This document shows, piece after piece, positions 7,608 through 14,141 of a stretch of DNA of 14,240 nt. This DNA comes from JBEVNX01 sp040507895 (GTDB lineage: Bacteria; Desulfobacterota; Binatia; JACPRU01): assembly GCA_040507895.1 (NCBI GenBank), contig JBEVNX010000026.1, positions 1 to 14,240 on the forward strand, read 5' to 3'. A program made the position numbers and the translations under genes. The number at the start of each line of letters is the position of its first letter. Position 1 is the first letter of the stretch. Under the pieces are notes generated by a model. The model was given only the letters and a program-made list of their open reading frames with translations. It had not been told where the DNA came from and did not search any database.

Positions 7608-8203
7608 CGGCGGCCCCCCGCGCGCTGCGCCGCGACTGTTCCCTTGGTTGACGGGCGCGCCGGCATTGAGTGCGCGAGTATGTCCTCGAACGCATGGCGG
7701 ACCCGATCGAGCAGTCGCTGGTCGACTGGCACGAGACCGAGCACCCAGTCGAGCCAGAGTCCGTCGGTCGCTGCGACCACTGCTTCGCCGACCCCCGACG
7801 GCAAGCCGTCGTCCGCGATCCGGCTGTGGAGATCGTGATAGACCGCCCGCATCGGCTCGATGAGCGCCGGGTTTTGCGCCAACGCGGCGAATACCGAAGC
7901 CGAGCTTCGCCGCAGCTGCTCCGTCCAGACTTGCGCATCCGTCAGGCAATAGCCGATGAGCGCGCGCGTCATGCGGCCCGGCCCTTCCGGAGTGCGCGCG
8001 TAGGCGTCCAGGTACTGCGTTCGCCAATTCTCGGCGCAGCGAGTGACGAGCGCCTCGACGAGGTGGTCCTTGCTCGGAAAGTGATGCAGCAAACCGCCTT
8101 TACTCATGCCTGCTTCGGCGGCGACCGCATCGAGCGTCAGGTTGGCGATTCCTCGTCGCACCACCACCACTTCGGCCGCGTCGAGCATCTTGTCCCGGTT
8201 CAT
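7604..8203 (-). CDS. TetR/AcrR-family transcriptional regulator of the efflux operon
   Basis: This 199-residue protein has an N-terminal TetR HTH: residues 21-50 read LTLDAVAAEAGMSKGGLLHHF and SKDHLVEAL, the canonical helix 2-3 and helix 4 sequence. The C-terminal all-helical domain (about 55-185), including WTEQLRRSSASVFAAL and GLWLDWVLGL, would form the ligand pocket and dimer interface. An AAGGAG box 8 nt upstream of the ATG fixes the start. The stop overlaps the adaptor start (ATGA), so the regulator is the first gene of the pump operon instead of being divergent from it. Paired palindromes in the promoter directly upstream point to autorepression relieved by a pump substrate. Family and role are well supported; the ligand is unknown. 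Confidence 0.95.
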   Translation of the reverse strand: MNRDKMLDAAEVVVVRRGIANLTLDAVAAEAGMSKGGLLHHFPSKDHLVEALVTRCAENWRTQYLDAYARTPEGPGRMTRALIGYCLTDAQVWTEQLRRSSASVFAALAQNPALIEPMRAVYHDLHSRIADDGLPSGVGEAVVAATDGLWLDWVLGLVPVDQRLLDRVRHAFEDILAHSMPARPSTKGTVAAQRAGGRR

Positions 8204-8229
8204 GCTGTGACTCCTTCCCGACAGCTCAC

Positions 8230-8245
8230 GACCGTCCAGGCGGTC
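8230..8245. promoter_or_regulatory. Putative second operator O2 (imperfect palindrome)
   Basis: GACCG and CGGTC form 5-bp arms around a 6-bp centre (8230-8245). The site shares ACCGTCC plus a following GG.CGG-like half with the palindrome at 8259-8270, so both look like versions of one operator. It covers roughly the first 17 nt of the predicted transcript. Two sites about 27 bp apart, centre to centre, could let two repressor dimers bind on similar faces of the DNA. Confidence 0.4.
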
Positions 8246-8252
8246 TGGCTGA

Positions 8253-8280
8253 ACTGTACCGTCCGGACGGCCGGATTCAA
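8253..8280 (-). promoter_or_regulatory. Predicted sigma70-type promoter of the tetR-efflux operon
   Basis: On the minus strand a TTGAAT (8280-8275) and a TACAGT (8258-8253) are separated by 16 bp. Each matches the sigma70 consensus at four of six positions. The predicted transcript would begin near 8246 and have a leader of about 43 nt before the tetR ATG. It is the only credible box pair found directly upstream of tetR, and its spacer is filled by a perfect palindrome, which supports its being a regulated promoter. Boundaries are by eye. Confidence 0.5.
8259..8270. promoter_or_regulatory. Putative TetR operator O1 (perfect 12-bp palindrome)
   Basis: CCGTCCGGACGG is a perfect inverted repeat that lies exactly in the spacer between the predicted -35 and -10 boxes of the tetR-efflux promoter. 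A dimeric TetR-family repressor bound here would block RNA polymerase. The palindrome is seen directly; its use by the adjacent regulator is inferred from position. Confidence 0.55.
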
Positions 8281-8285
8281 GTAGG

Positions 8286-8646
8286 CGACAATACGGAAGC
8301 CAGCAGCTCTCCCAGTTTTTTCACCCGGCCCGTGGCGCGGCTCGACTCGTACTCGACACCGAGCCGCCATCTCGGAAGTCTACCGCGCTTTCCTCGAGGG
8401 ACGCTCCGAAGCACGAACCGTTCGGAGGCTCAGGGCAACCGGACAAAGGGTTCCACGGCGGGCCGTAAAGAAACCTCGCCCAATTTATTGGGTCGATGCC
8501 AATCACGGGCTTTCCTGACCATCGTCGGTAATCCCCCCTACAGCGGCACATAGGTGTTCCGTCGGCGCGTAGTGGATCCGAGTCGTGGTCGAGACCGCCC
8601 AGGGCAACGCGGAAGTGATACGTCGGCGAGACGCAAGGAGGTAAAC
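8286..8646. other. Intergenic stretch without a convincing gene
   Basis: About 360 bp lie between the tetR promoter and the EthD remnant. All frames are short. One plus-strand frame ending at TGA 8516-8518 reads SEVYRAFLEGRSEARTVRRL and then a basic tail, but its codon bias is weak and it has no start or ribosome-binding site. A small inverted repeat CCCAAT-TT-ATTGGG sits at 8479-8492. I see no tRNA, terminator with a T-run, or insertion-sequence end. It may be decayed coding DNA. Confidence 0.4.
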
Positions 8647-8860
8647 ATGAGTAGAGAGCGAGTGAACGACCAGGGATTCGACATCGAGCGTCTGGACCTG
8701 GCTGAACGTCCACGGCCCGAAGGTGAAAAGCGTCGCCAAGGCGCTGCAGGGCCGCCGCTACATCCAGAGTCACACCGCTGATGCTGCGTATCCCACACCC
8801 CTGCCGCATTCAACTTGCACACTCTCACCAGGGGAGCGCGCTCCGCCGTTGCTCGAATGA
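8647..8860 (+). pseudogene. Frameshifted remnant of an EthD-domain protein
   Basis: In the frame of positions 8693-8860 the sequence reads WLNVHGPKVKSVAKALQGRR and continues YIQSHTAD. That is the hallmark of EthD-family proteins (pattern YWLxxHGPLVRxxAxALxxRRYVQxHT). The other frame, starting at ATG 8647 with a perfect AAGGAGGT site 5 nt upstream, reads MSRERVNDQGFDIERLDLAE and stops at 8781. The start signal and the family-like sequence are therefore in different frames. After TAD the EthD frame loses the family pattern and stops at 8858-8860. EthD proteins are about 100-residue ferredoxin-like dimers often found near oxidative degradation genes. The remnant probably reflects a frameshift plus loss of both ends. 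The family call is from motif memory and is fairly specific. Confidence 0.45.
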
Positions 8861-9019
8861 TCCTCGTCACGATGCCGGCATCTCGCTCGGCGCGAGCGAC
8901 GGGCGTCTCGTGCCGAGCGCCGGCGGCCGGCCCCGGTCGATCTGCTGATGCCGCGTCGCCTGCGCCTCGTCGAGTCGGCGACGAGCTACGTCTTGCGGTC
9001 GCGATCCGCCAACGTGTAG
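8856..9019 (+). pseudogene. Possible frameshifted coding remnant upstream of the LLM gene
   Basis: Two overlapping plus-strand frames show strong G/C third-position bias but no start. The first reads DAGISLGASDGRLVPSAGG and stops at an early TGA. The second, joined by one frame change near 8935, reads APVDLLMPRRLRLVESATSY and ends at TAG 9017-9019. That is just before the ribosome-binding site of the next gene. This is what the 3' end of an inactivated gene would look like. The family is not recognised, and random open frames in GC-rich DNA can mimic this. Confidence 0.2.
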
Positions 9020-9041
9020 GCAAGCGAAGGAGAGTCACGCC

Positions 9042-10067
9042 ATGCGCCTCGGTATTTTGTCGGTCGGCGGCGGATCATCACTCGACGGCATCGTCAGCAC
9101 CGCTCGCGCGGCCGAAGCGGCCGGCTTCGACGCCATTCACGTCGTCGAAGGCTACCGCAGCGCGTTCGTCCCGCTCACCGCGATCGCGCTCGCGACTACC
9201 CGCGTCCGCCTCGGCACCTACATCGCGAACGCCTACGGCCGGAGCCCGCTTTTGACCGCGATGAGCGCGATGGATCTCGACGAGCTCTCCGGCGGTCGGC
9301 TCGTCCTCGGCGTCGGCAGCGGCAACCGCCACATCAACGAGGACTACCAGGGGATCGCCTACGCCCGGCCGCTCGCGAAGATGCGCGAGTATGTCGAGAA
9401 CCTACGCGCCGCGCTCGCCGCACCGCTCGGCGGCAAGGTCGAGTACGCGGGCGAGATCCACCGTATGCGCTGGACGCGGTCGGTGCCGGCCGTGCGCCCG
9501 AAGATTCCCGTGCACCTCGCGGCGATCTTTCCGAAGATGGTCGAGGTCGCGGGCAGCGTCGCCGACGGGGTGGCGCTCGGCGTGCTGCTCTCGCCGGAGT
9601 ACGTGCGCGACGTCATCCGGCCGCGGGCAATCGCGGCAGCGGAGAGAGCCGGGCGCGACGGCACCAAGCTCGAGTTTCCGATGGGGGCGCTCGTCGCCGT
9701 CGACTCGGATCGGAACCGCGCACGCGACGCGGTGCGCCGGGCGATCGCGAGCCTCTTCCACCCGCTGCCGCACCCCTACTACGAGTTCCTGCTCCGCGAG
9801 CAGGGCTACGGGGCGGTCGTCAATCTGGCGATCCGCGCCGTTCCCGAGGGACGGACCGAGGAAGTCGTCGTCGCGATGGGAGACGACCTCGTCGATCGCC
9901 TGGCGCTCGTGGGAACCGCCCGCGAGTGCGCGGAGCGCCTTCGCGACTATCGTGGGATCGCCGACGAGGCGATCTTGCTGAACGTCGGTGGGAATGCTTC
10001 GGGGGTTTTCGAGATCAAGCGGGAGCTCCACATGGCGGACTCACGGCGGTTCGCAGCGGCAACCTGA
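9042..10067 (+). CDS. LLM-class oxidoreductase, probably F420-dependent
   Basis: This 341-residue protein has the luciferase-like TIM-barrel pattern. Strand 1 reads MRLGILSVGG. ARAAEAAGFDAIHVVEGY (21-38) is the first helix and second strand. ATTRVRLGTYIANAYGRSP (51-69) and the strongly diagnostic SGGRLVLGVGSGNRHINEDY (85-104) follow. The C-terminal half has IPVHLAAIFPKMVEVAGSVA, a cofactor-cavity segment common to this class. The pattern resembles the Rv3520c-like group predicted to use coenzyme F420 rather than FMN, but cofactor choice is an inference. AAGGAGAG lies about 8 nt upstream of the ATG. Length is normal. The gene stands alone on the plus strand, with a convergent neighbour; the substrate is unknown. 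Confidence 0.9.
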   Translation: MRLGILSVGGGSSLDGIVSTARAAEAAGFDAIHVVEGYRSAFVPLTAIALATTRVRLGTYIANAYGRSPLLTAMSAMDLDELSGGRLVLGVGSGNRHINEDYQGIAYARPLAKMREYVENLRAALAAPLGGKVEYAGEIHRMRWTRSVPAVRPKIPVHLAAIFPKMVEVAGSVADGVALGVLLSPEYVRDVIRPRAIAAAERAGRDGTKLEFPMGALVAVDSDRNRARDAVRRAIASLFHPLPHPYYEFLLREQGYGAVVNLAIRAVPEGRTEEVVVAMGDDLVDRLALVGTARECAERLRDYRGIADEAILLNVGGNASGVFEIKRELHMADSRRFAAAT

Positions 10068-10254
10068 TGGAATTAGGTATTTGGAACGCTGCCGAGCACG
10101 GCCGACAGTCATCGGCACGGGCGGCTTCGCGAAAAGCTTGACGTTCTGTACCTGCCTGCTGCGGGACCGGGCGCCGTCATGCCGGCGACAACTGGAATCG
10201 AGGACGTGAGATATTTGCGGCGCGCGCGCATCGCTCCGCCAAGACCGCGTGGAC

Positions 10255-11241
10255 CTACAACTCGATCACGATCTTCCCCGCGACCCGTCGCCCGGCCATC
10301 GCGCGCAGCGCCTCGACGCCGTCCGCGAGCGGAAACCGCGCGCCGATGTGCGGACGGAACACACCGGTAGCGGCAAAGCGCTCGATCTCGCGTTGCGCGC
10401 GGGCGCCGCGTGCCGGGTCTCGCCGCCCCGACTCCCCTGCGCGGACGCCGACCACGGAGAACCCTTTGAGCAGCGGCAGGTTGGCCCGCAAATCGGGGAT
10501 CCTGCCGCTGGCGAACCCGACCACGAGCAGGCGACCACCCCACGCGATGCAATGGGTCGATTCGTCGAATACGTCCCCGCCCACCGGATCGAAGATGACG
10601 TCGGCACCAAGGCCGTCGGTCAGCTGCAGGACGCGTTCCCGAAATGCGGGAACGGAGTCGATCACCTCGTCCGCGCCGCAGCGGGCTGCGACGGCCAGCT
10701 TCTGCGCTGAAGTACCGGCGGCAATGACACGCGCGCCGAGCGCGCGGCCCAGCTGCACGGCGGCCAGCCCCATGCCGCCGCTTGCGCCGTGCACGAGGAG
10801 CGTCTCGCCAGCTTGCAGTCCGCCTCGCTGTACCAGTGCAACGTACGCAGTGAGCGCGCCGATCTGATATCCAGCCGCTTCCGCAAATTCAAAGCCGGCC
10901 GGGATGGGATGCAAGTCGGATACGGACACGACACACGCTTCGGCGCAGGCGCCGGACCTGCCACGAAAGCAGACGCTGTCACCCACCCTGACGTCATCCA
11001 CCTGCGCGCCGATACTGACCACCTCCCCGGCCCCCTCCAACCCGACCACGTAGGGCAGCTCGGGCCGGAACTGATAGCCGCCGCGCGTCATGAGCAGATC
11101 GGGAAAGTTGAGAGCAGCGGCATGGACGCGGACCCTGACGCTCATCGCGGTCAGTGGAGGGAGCTCGACTGCACGTACGCTCACTCCGCCGAGATCATCG
11201 GCGAGACGGTCGCACACGAGGGCACGGACGGCTGGGATCAT
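10255..11241 (-). CDS. NADPH:quinone oxidoreductase-like zinc-independent MDR dehydrogenase
   Basis: This 328-residue medium-chain dehydrogenase/reductase is of the quinone-oxidoreductase type. The N-terminal GroES-like domain contains VHAAALNFPDLLMTRGGYQ (39-57) and the family block VVGLEGAGEVVSIG (65-78). The Rossmann domain begins with ETLLVHGASGGMGLAAVQLG (146-165), the nucleotide-binding loop. VIFDPVGGDVFDES and the C-terminal GRRVAGKIVIEL are also typical. The Cys/His ligands for catalytic and structural zinc are absent, so the protein should act as an NADPH-dependent reductase of quinones or enones (the acyl-CoA-reductase-like members are also possible). The ribosome-binding site before ATG 11241 is weak (AGGG, 13 nt away), so the start is less certain. 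It is convergent with the LLM gene to its left. Confidence 0.9.
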   Translation of the reverse strand: MIPAVRALVCDRLADDLGGVSVRAVELPPLTAMSVRVRVHAAALNFPDLLMTRGGYQFRPELPYVVGLEGAGEVVSIGAQVDDVRVGDSVCFRGRSGACAEACVVSVSDLHPIPAGFEFAEAAGYQIGALTAYVALVQRGGLQAGETLLVHGASGGMGLAAVQLGRALGARVIAAGTSAQKLAVAARCGADEVIDSVPAFRERVLQLTDGLGADVIFDPVGGDVFDESTHCIAWGGRLLVVGFASGRIPDLRANLPLLKGFSVVGVRAGESGRRDPARGARAQREIERFAATGVFRPHIGARFPLADGVEALRAMAGRRVAGKIVIEL

Positions 11242-11307
11242 GTGAGAAAGTTACCCTGAGGGTTTCACCGGCACGGTGCCTCGCACGCGTCCCGACTGAA
11301 CATGTTG

Positions 11308-11333
11308 CGATGACACCGACTGTCGGGTCATCG
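11308..11333. promoter_or_regulatory. 26-bp interrupted palindrome upstream of the quinone oxidoreductase gene
   Basis: The left arm CGATGACACCGAC and the right arm GTCGGGTCATCG are separated by a single T. The arms pair over 12 bp, with one unpaired A in the left arm. The centre is too tight for a good RNA hairpin loop and no T-run follows, so a protein-binding operator is more likely than a terminator. It lies 67 bp upstream of the ATG at 11241 and about 165 bp beyond the 3' end of the LLM gene to the right. The repeat is seen directly; the operator role is inferred. Confidence 0.45.
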
Positions 11334-11497
11334 ATAGTAGCCGCGGTCGCGAGGCGGTGGAGCGCGACGGATCCGCAGCAGCTCTTGCGGAGCGAGGTCG
11401 ACTGCGCGGTCAACCGCTGCCGGACCGAGCACCCGTCGCCTGCAACCGCGGCTCCTGTGAGACGCGCAGCGAAGCGCCGAAGCACCGATCCGCATCG

Positions 11498-12514
11498 TCA
11501 GCGAAACGCCGGCATGAGCTCCTTCGCGAATAGCTCAAGCGCGCGCGTCCCTTTCGCCGGATCCATCCCCGGAAGCTGCGTCGCCATCACGAAGTGCGTC
11601 GCCTGGAACTCCTTCCGGAAGCGCTCGATCTTCCGCGCCACCTGATCGGGCGTGCCGATCATCACCGCGCGGCCGAACGAGGAGTCGCGGATGTCGCTCG
11701 GCTTCTCGATCCGCCACATACGGTCGTCGCCCGGCGCGTCGTTCGCTTCGGCGAGGATCCGGCCGTAGTACTCCATCATCGAGAAGATGTGGTCCTGCGT
11801 GTCGCCCCACGCCTGATCTTCGCTCTCCCCGACGTAAACCATGCGCAGCTGCGCGATCTGGAAATCCTTCGGATCGCGGCCACACGCGCGCAGCTCCTCG
11901 ACGTACGCCGGAGCCGGATCGGGGCCGAGGGTCGCCATCAGGTGGCAGCCGAGACGCGCGGCACGCCGGACGGCTTTCTCGGCGCGGGCGCCGATCCACA
12001 CGGGAGGATGCGGCGTCTGCGCCGGCCGCGGTGAGATCGTCACGTCCTTCACGCGGTGAAACTTGCCTTCGAACGTCACCCGTTCCTCGTTCCAGAGACG
12101 GAGCAGCAGCTCGAGCCCCTCGTGGAAGCGCGCCGAGCGCTCTTTGCGCGGCAGGCAGAGCGATTCGAACTCGTTGGCGGCGTAGCCCTGGCCGAGGCCG
12201 AGGTCGAGCCGGCCGTTCGAGATGATGTCGATGGTCGCCGCGTCTTCCGCGACGCGCACCGGAGGATACAGCGGCAAGAGCAGGATGAACGTGCCGATGC
12301 GGATCCGCCGCGTGAGCGCGGCAATCGCAGATGCGATCGGCAGCGGCGACGGGCTGTAGCCGTCCTCCGTGAAGTGGTGCTCCGTCAGGAAGACCTCGTC
12401 GTAGCCGAGGCCCTCGGCGCGCTCGATCTGGCGGAGGATCGCCTCGTAGAGCTCGGGGAACGGCCGGCGCCACGGGGCCGGATTGCGGAAATCTTCCACG
12501 AAGCCGAATTTCAT
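11498..12514 (-). CDS. LLM-class flavin-dependent oxidoreductase (luciferase-like monooxygenase)
   Basis: This 338-residue bacterial-luciferase-fold enzyme probably uses FMNH2 supplied by a reductase to oxidise an unknown substrate. Diagnostic blocks are MKFGFVEDFRNP at the N-terminus, ERAEGLGYDEVFLTEHHF with the His-His-Phe typical of this branch, and RRIRIGTFILLLPLYPPVRV. AATIDIISNGRLDLGLGQGY and PHPPVWIGARAEKAVRRAAR follow. The C-terminal IGTPDQVARKIERF is the usual last conserved segment. A GTG at 12535 could add seven residues, but ATG 12514 is preferred. It has AAGGA (12523-12527) 8 nt upstream and begins directly at the conserved MKFG strand. The gene is divergent from the SDR gene and not operonic with the MDR gene, which starts about 256 bp beyond its stop. 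Confidence 0.92.
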   Translation of the reverse strand: MKFGFVEDFRNPAPWRRPFPELYEAILRQIERAEGLGYDEVFLTEHHFTEDGYSPSPLPIASAIAALTRRIRIGTFILLLPLYPPVRVAEDAATIDIISNGRLDLGLGQGYAANEFESLCLPRKERSARFHEGLELLLRLWNEERVTFEGKFHRVKDVTISPRPAQTPHPPVWIGARAEKAVRRAARLGCHLMATLGPDPAPAYVEELRACGRDPKDFQIAQLRMVYVGESEDQAWGDTQDHIFSMMEYYGRILAEANDAPGDDRMWRIEKPSDIRDSSFGRAVMIGTPDQVARKIERFRKEFQATHFVMATQLPGMDPAKGTRALELFAKELMPAFR

Positions 12515-12992
12515 CTGACACGTCCTTCCCGCCACCGCGCGACCATTGCTCCAGCCTAGCGGCGGCCGGCGAGCTTTACTATCCGTCGATCACTACGTCG
12601 GCGCGCTCGATCGTGACCGCATGTAACACGCCGTCGAAGCGCTCGAGCCGTGCGCCGTCGAAGCGCTCGGCCGCCGGCGAGGCGCCGCTTTTCCGGGATC
12701 GAGCTCGATCGACCGCAAGCGCATCGCCGCCCGCAGCGCGGTTAGACTTCGTCGTATCGATGGTCCGTCGGTTACCATCGTCGTCACGCACGGTCTGCGG
12801 GTCAAGCGCCGGGCATCGCGCCCGATACCACGCTTTGCCGCGGACGAGGAGCCGAAACGCGCACCATGGTGCTCGCATCTCGGGTGCGCCGGTGTTAGCG
12901 TCCCGCCCGAGGTCATCGCCTGCTTCGAGCGGATGCGGGCGAAGACGCCGAATGCGCTTCGATGAAGCGCGCGGTGCCGTCGAGGAGGATCG
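12515..12992. other. Divergent intergenic region with short coding-like pieces and a direct repeat
   Basis: The 478 bp between the divergent LLM and SDR genes should hold both promoters, but no clear -35/-10 pair stands out. A plus-strand frame ending at TGA 12963-12965 finishes with VPPEVIACFERMRAKTPNAL, with good codon bias and no start: possibly the 3' scrap of a lost gene, 27 nt before the SDR start. On the minus strand a frame ending near 12579 reads LERFDGVLHAVTIERADVVI, so coding signal is ambiguous. A 17-bp direct repeat (12629-12645 and 12653-12669) has a period of 24 bp. Confidence 0.3.
12629..12669. repeat. Short tandem direct repeat (two 17-bp copies, period 24)
   Basis: CGCCGTCGAAGCGCTCG occurs at 12629-12645 and again exactly at 12653-12669, with 7 bp between. 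The 24-bp period is a multiple of three, so it could be a coding duplication of eight residues (minus strand: RFDG repeated). Alternatively it could be a pair of binding sites in the divergent promoter region. No function is assigned. Confidence 0.5.
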
Positions 12993-13808
12993 ATGGACTA
13001 CACGAACAAGGTGGCCGTCATCACTGGCGGCGCGAGCGGAATCGGGCTCGCGACTGCGAAGCGGCTGGCTGCGCGCGGCGCGCATTTGGTGCTCGTCGAC
13101 ATGCAGGCATCGGCGCTTGGACCGGCGGCGAAGGCCGTCGATGCGATGGGACCCGGGCCCGTCGAAACGCGCGTCTGTGACGTCTCGGATCATGCCGCGA
13201 TGCAGGCGCTCGCGGACGAACTCGTGAAGACGCTCGGCGGCGTCCACATCGTGTTCAACAACGCGGGCGTCGCCGTCGGCGGACCGATCAGCGAGATGAG
13301 CCACGACGATTGGCGCTGGATCATCGACGTGGACCTCTGGGGACCAATCCACGGCGTCGAGGCGTTCTTGCCGCGCATGCGCGCAGCCAAGGCCGGCGGC
13401 CACATTCTCTTCACGTCGTCGTTCGCGGGCCTCGTCCCGAACGTCGGGCTCGGCCCGTACTGCGTCGCGAAATACGGCGTCGTCGCGCTCGCGGAGGTGC
13501 TGCAACGCGAACTGCGTGACGACGGCATCGGCGTATCGGTGCTCTGCCCGATGCGGGTCGGCACCAACATCGGTGCGTCCGAGCGCAACCGCGCCGCGCG
13601 CTACGGCGGGGTGGAGTCGTCACCGAAGGTGCTGGATCAAGACGACTCCAACCCCGATCTCGCCGGACGCGTGCTCGACGTGGACGACGTCGCAGCGATG
13701 GTCGTGCGCGCCATCGACAAGAAGCAGCTCTACATCTTGCCCCACGAAGAGAGCCGCGCGTCGATCCGGCGGCGATTCGAGCGAATCGATCGGGCATTTG
13801 AGAGCTAG
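12993..13808 (+). CDS. Short-chain dehydrogenase/reductase (classical SDR, NAD-type)
   Basis: This 271-residue Rossmann-fold oxidoreductase has every classical SDR element. The cofactor loop TGGASGIG is at 11-18. Asp36 at the end of strand 2 (HLVLVD) favours NAD(H). CDVSD is at 62-66 and NNAG at 89-92. The catalytic residues are Ser143 in FTSSFAG and Tyr156-x-x-x-Lys160 in YCVAK. The region after LCPMRVGTNI (substrate loop) and the C-terminal RASIRRRFERID are typical of the branch acting on hydroxy-acyl, steroid-like or alcohol substrates; the actual substrate cannot be read. AGGAGG stands 5 nt before the ATG. Expression is divergent from the LLM gene at 11498-12514; nothing follows it closely downstream. 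Confidence 0.95.
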   Translation: MDYTNKVAVITGGASGIGLATAKRLAARGAHLVLVDMQASALGPAAKAVDAMGPGPVETRVCDVSDHAAMQALADELVKTLGGVHIVFNNAGVAVGGPISEMSHDDWRWIIDVDLWGPIHGVEAFLPRMRAAKAGGHILFTSSFAGLVPNVGLGPYCVAKYGVVALAEVLQRELRDDGIGVSVLCPMRVGTNIGASERNRAARYGGVESSPKVLDQDDSNPDLAGRVLDVDDVAAMVVRAIDKKQLYILPHEESRASIRRRFERIDRAFES

Positions 13809-14141
13809 CGCCCGCCGTGCGCCTGCTCGCGCAGGGAGGAGCGCGGACCGCTTAGCACGTTTGCGGATTCTCGCCGCTAGGTAGCGCTGCGAGATTGCAG
13901 TCGCTTCACGTCGAGCATCAGCGAGGCGACGGCAGTCGCGATTCGCCCTGCGTACCCGCTCGTTCTTTGAACGCCTACTTGTGTTTGTAACGCGGCTCCG
14001 TCCACCGCTCCTTCGCTTGCGCAGGGCTCAAGTACTGTGGACGATCTCGGCCTCCCTCGGCTCGAGCAGCGCTTGACCGCTGTCCGATCCGATCCTTCTT
14101 CTCGAAAACCACGGCCTTCATGAGCTCGCCTGAAGCAAAGG
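13809..14141. other. Intergenic stretch, no confident gene
   Basis: A weak 5-bp stem, CCTGC/GCAGG at 13823-13836, follows the SDR stop but has no T-run. A minus-strand frame ending at TAG 13975-13977 contains MKAVVFEKKDRIGQ from ATG 14121, then a basic Ser/Arg tail ending in PRYKHK. The opening resembles MDR dehydrogenase N-termini, but the rest does not. The same frame stays open, without good codon bias, to the right edge. It could be a small gene, a remnant or chance. Confidence 0.3.

Noticed and set aside
6501..7838. 445-codon open frame opposite adaptor and tetR
   Set aside because: It overlaps two well-supported genes on the other strand and shows only Arg/Asp-rich shadow composition.
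8321..8809. 162-codon minus-strand frame between tetR and the LLM gene
   Set aside because: No ribosome-binding site, weak codon bias, no recognisable motif, and it runs opposite the EthD-like segment.
10101..10116. Stem GCCGA/TCGGC shortly after the first LLM gene, considered as a terminator
   Set aside because: Only 5 bp of stem and no following T-run; too weak to call intrinsic termination.
12579..13505. 308-codon minus-strand frame crossing into the SDR gene
   Set aside because: Most of it lies opposite the SDR gene, whose catalytic motifs are intact. Only the last ~30 codons outside the SDR look coding-like and they are mentioned in the intergenic entry.
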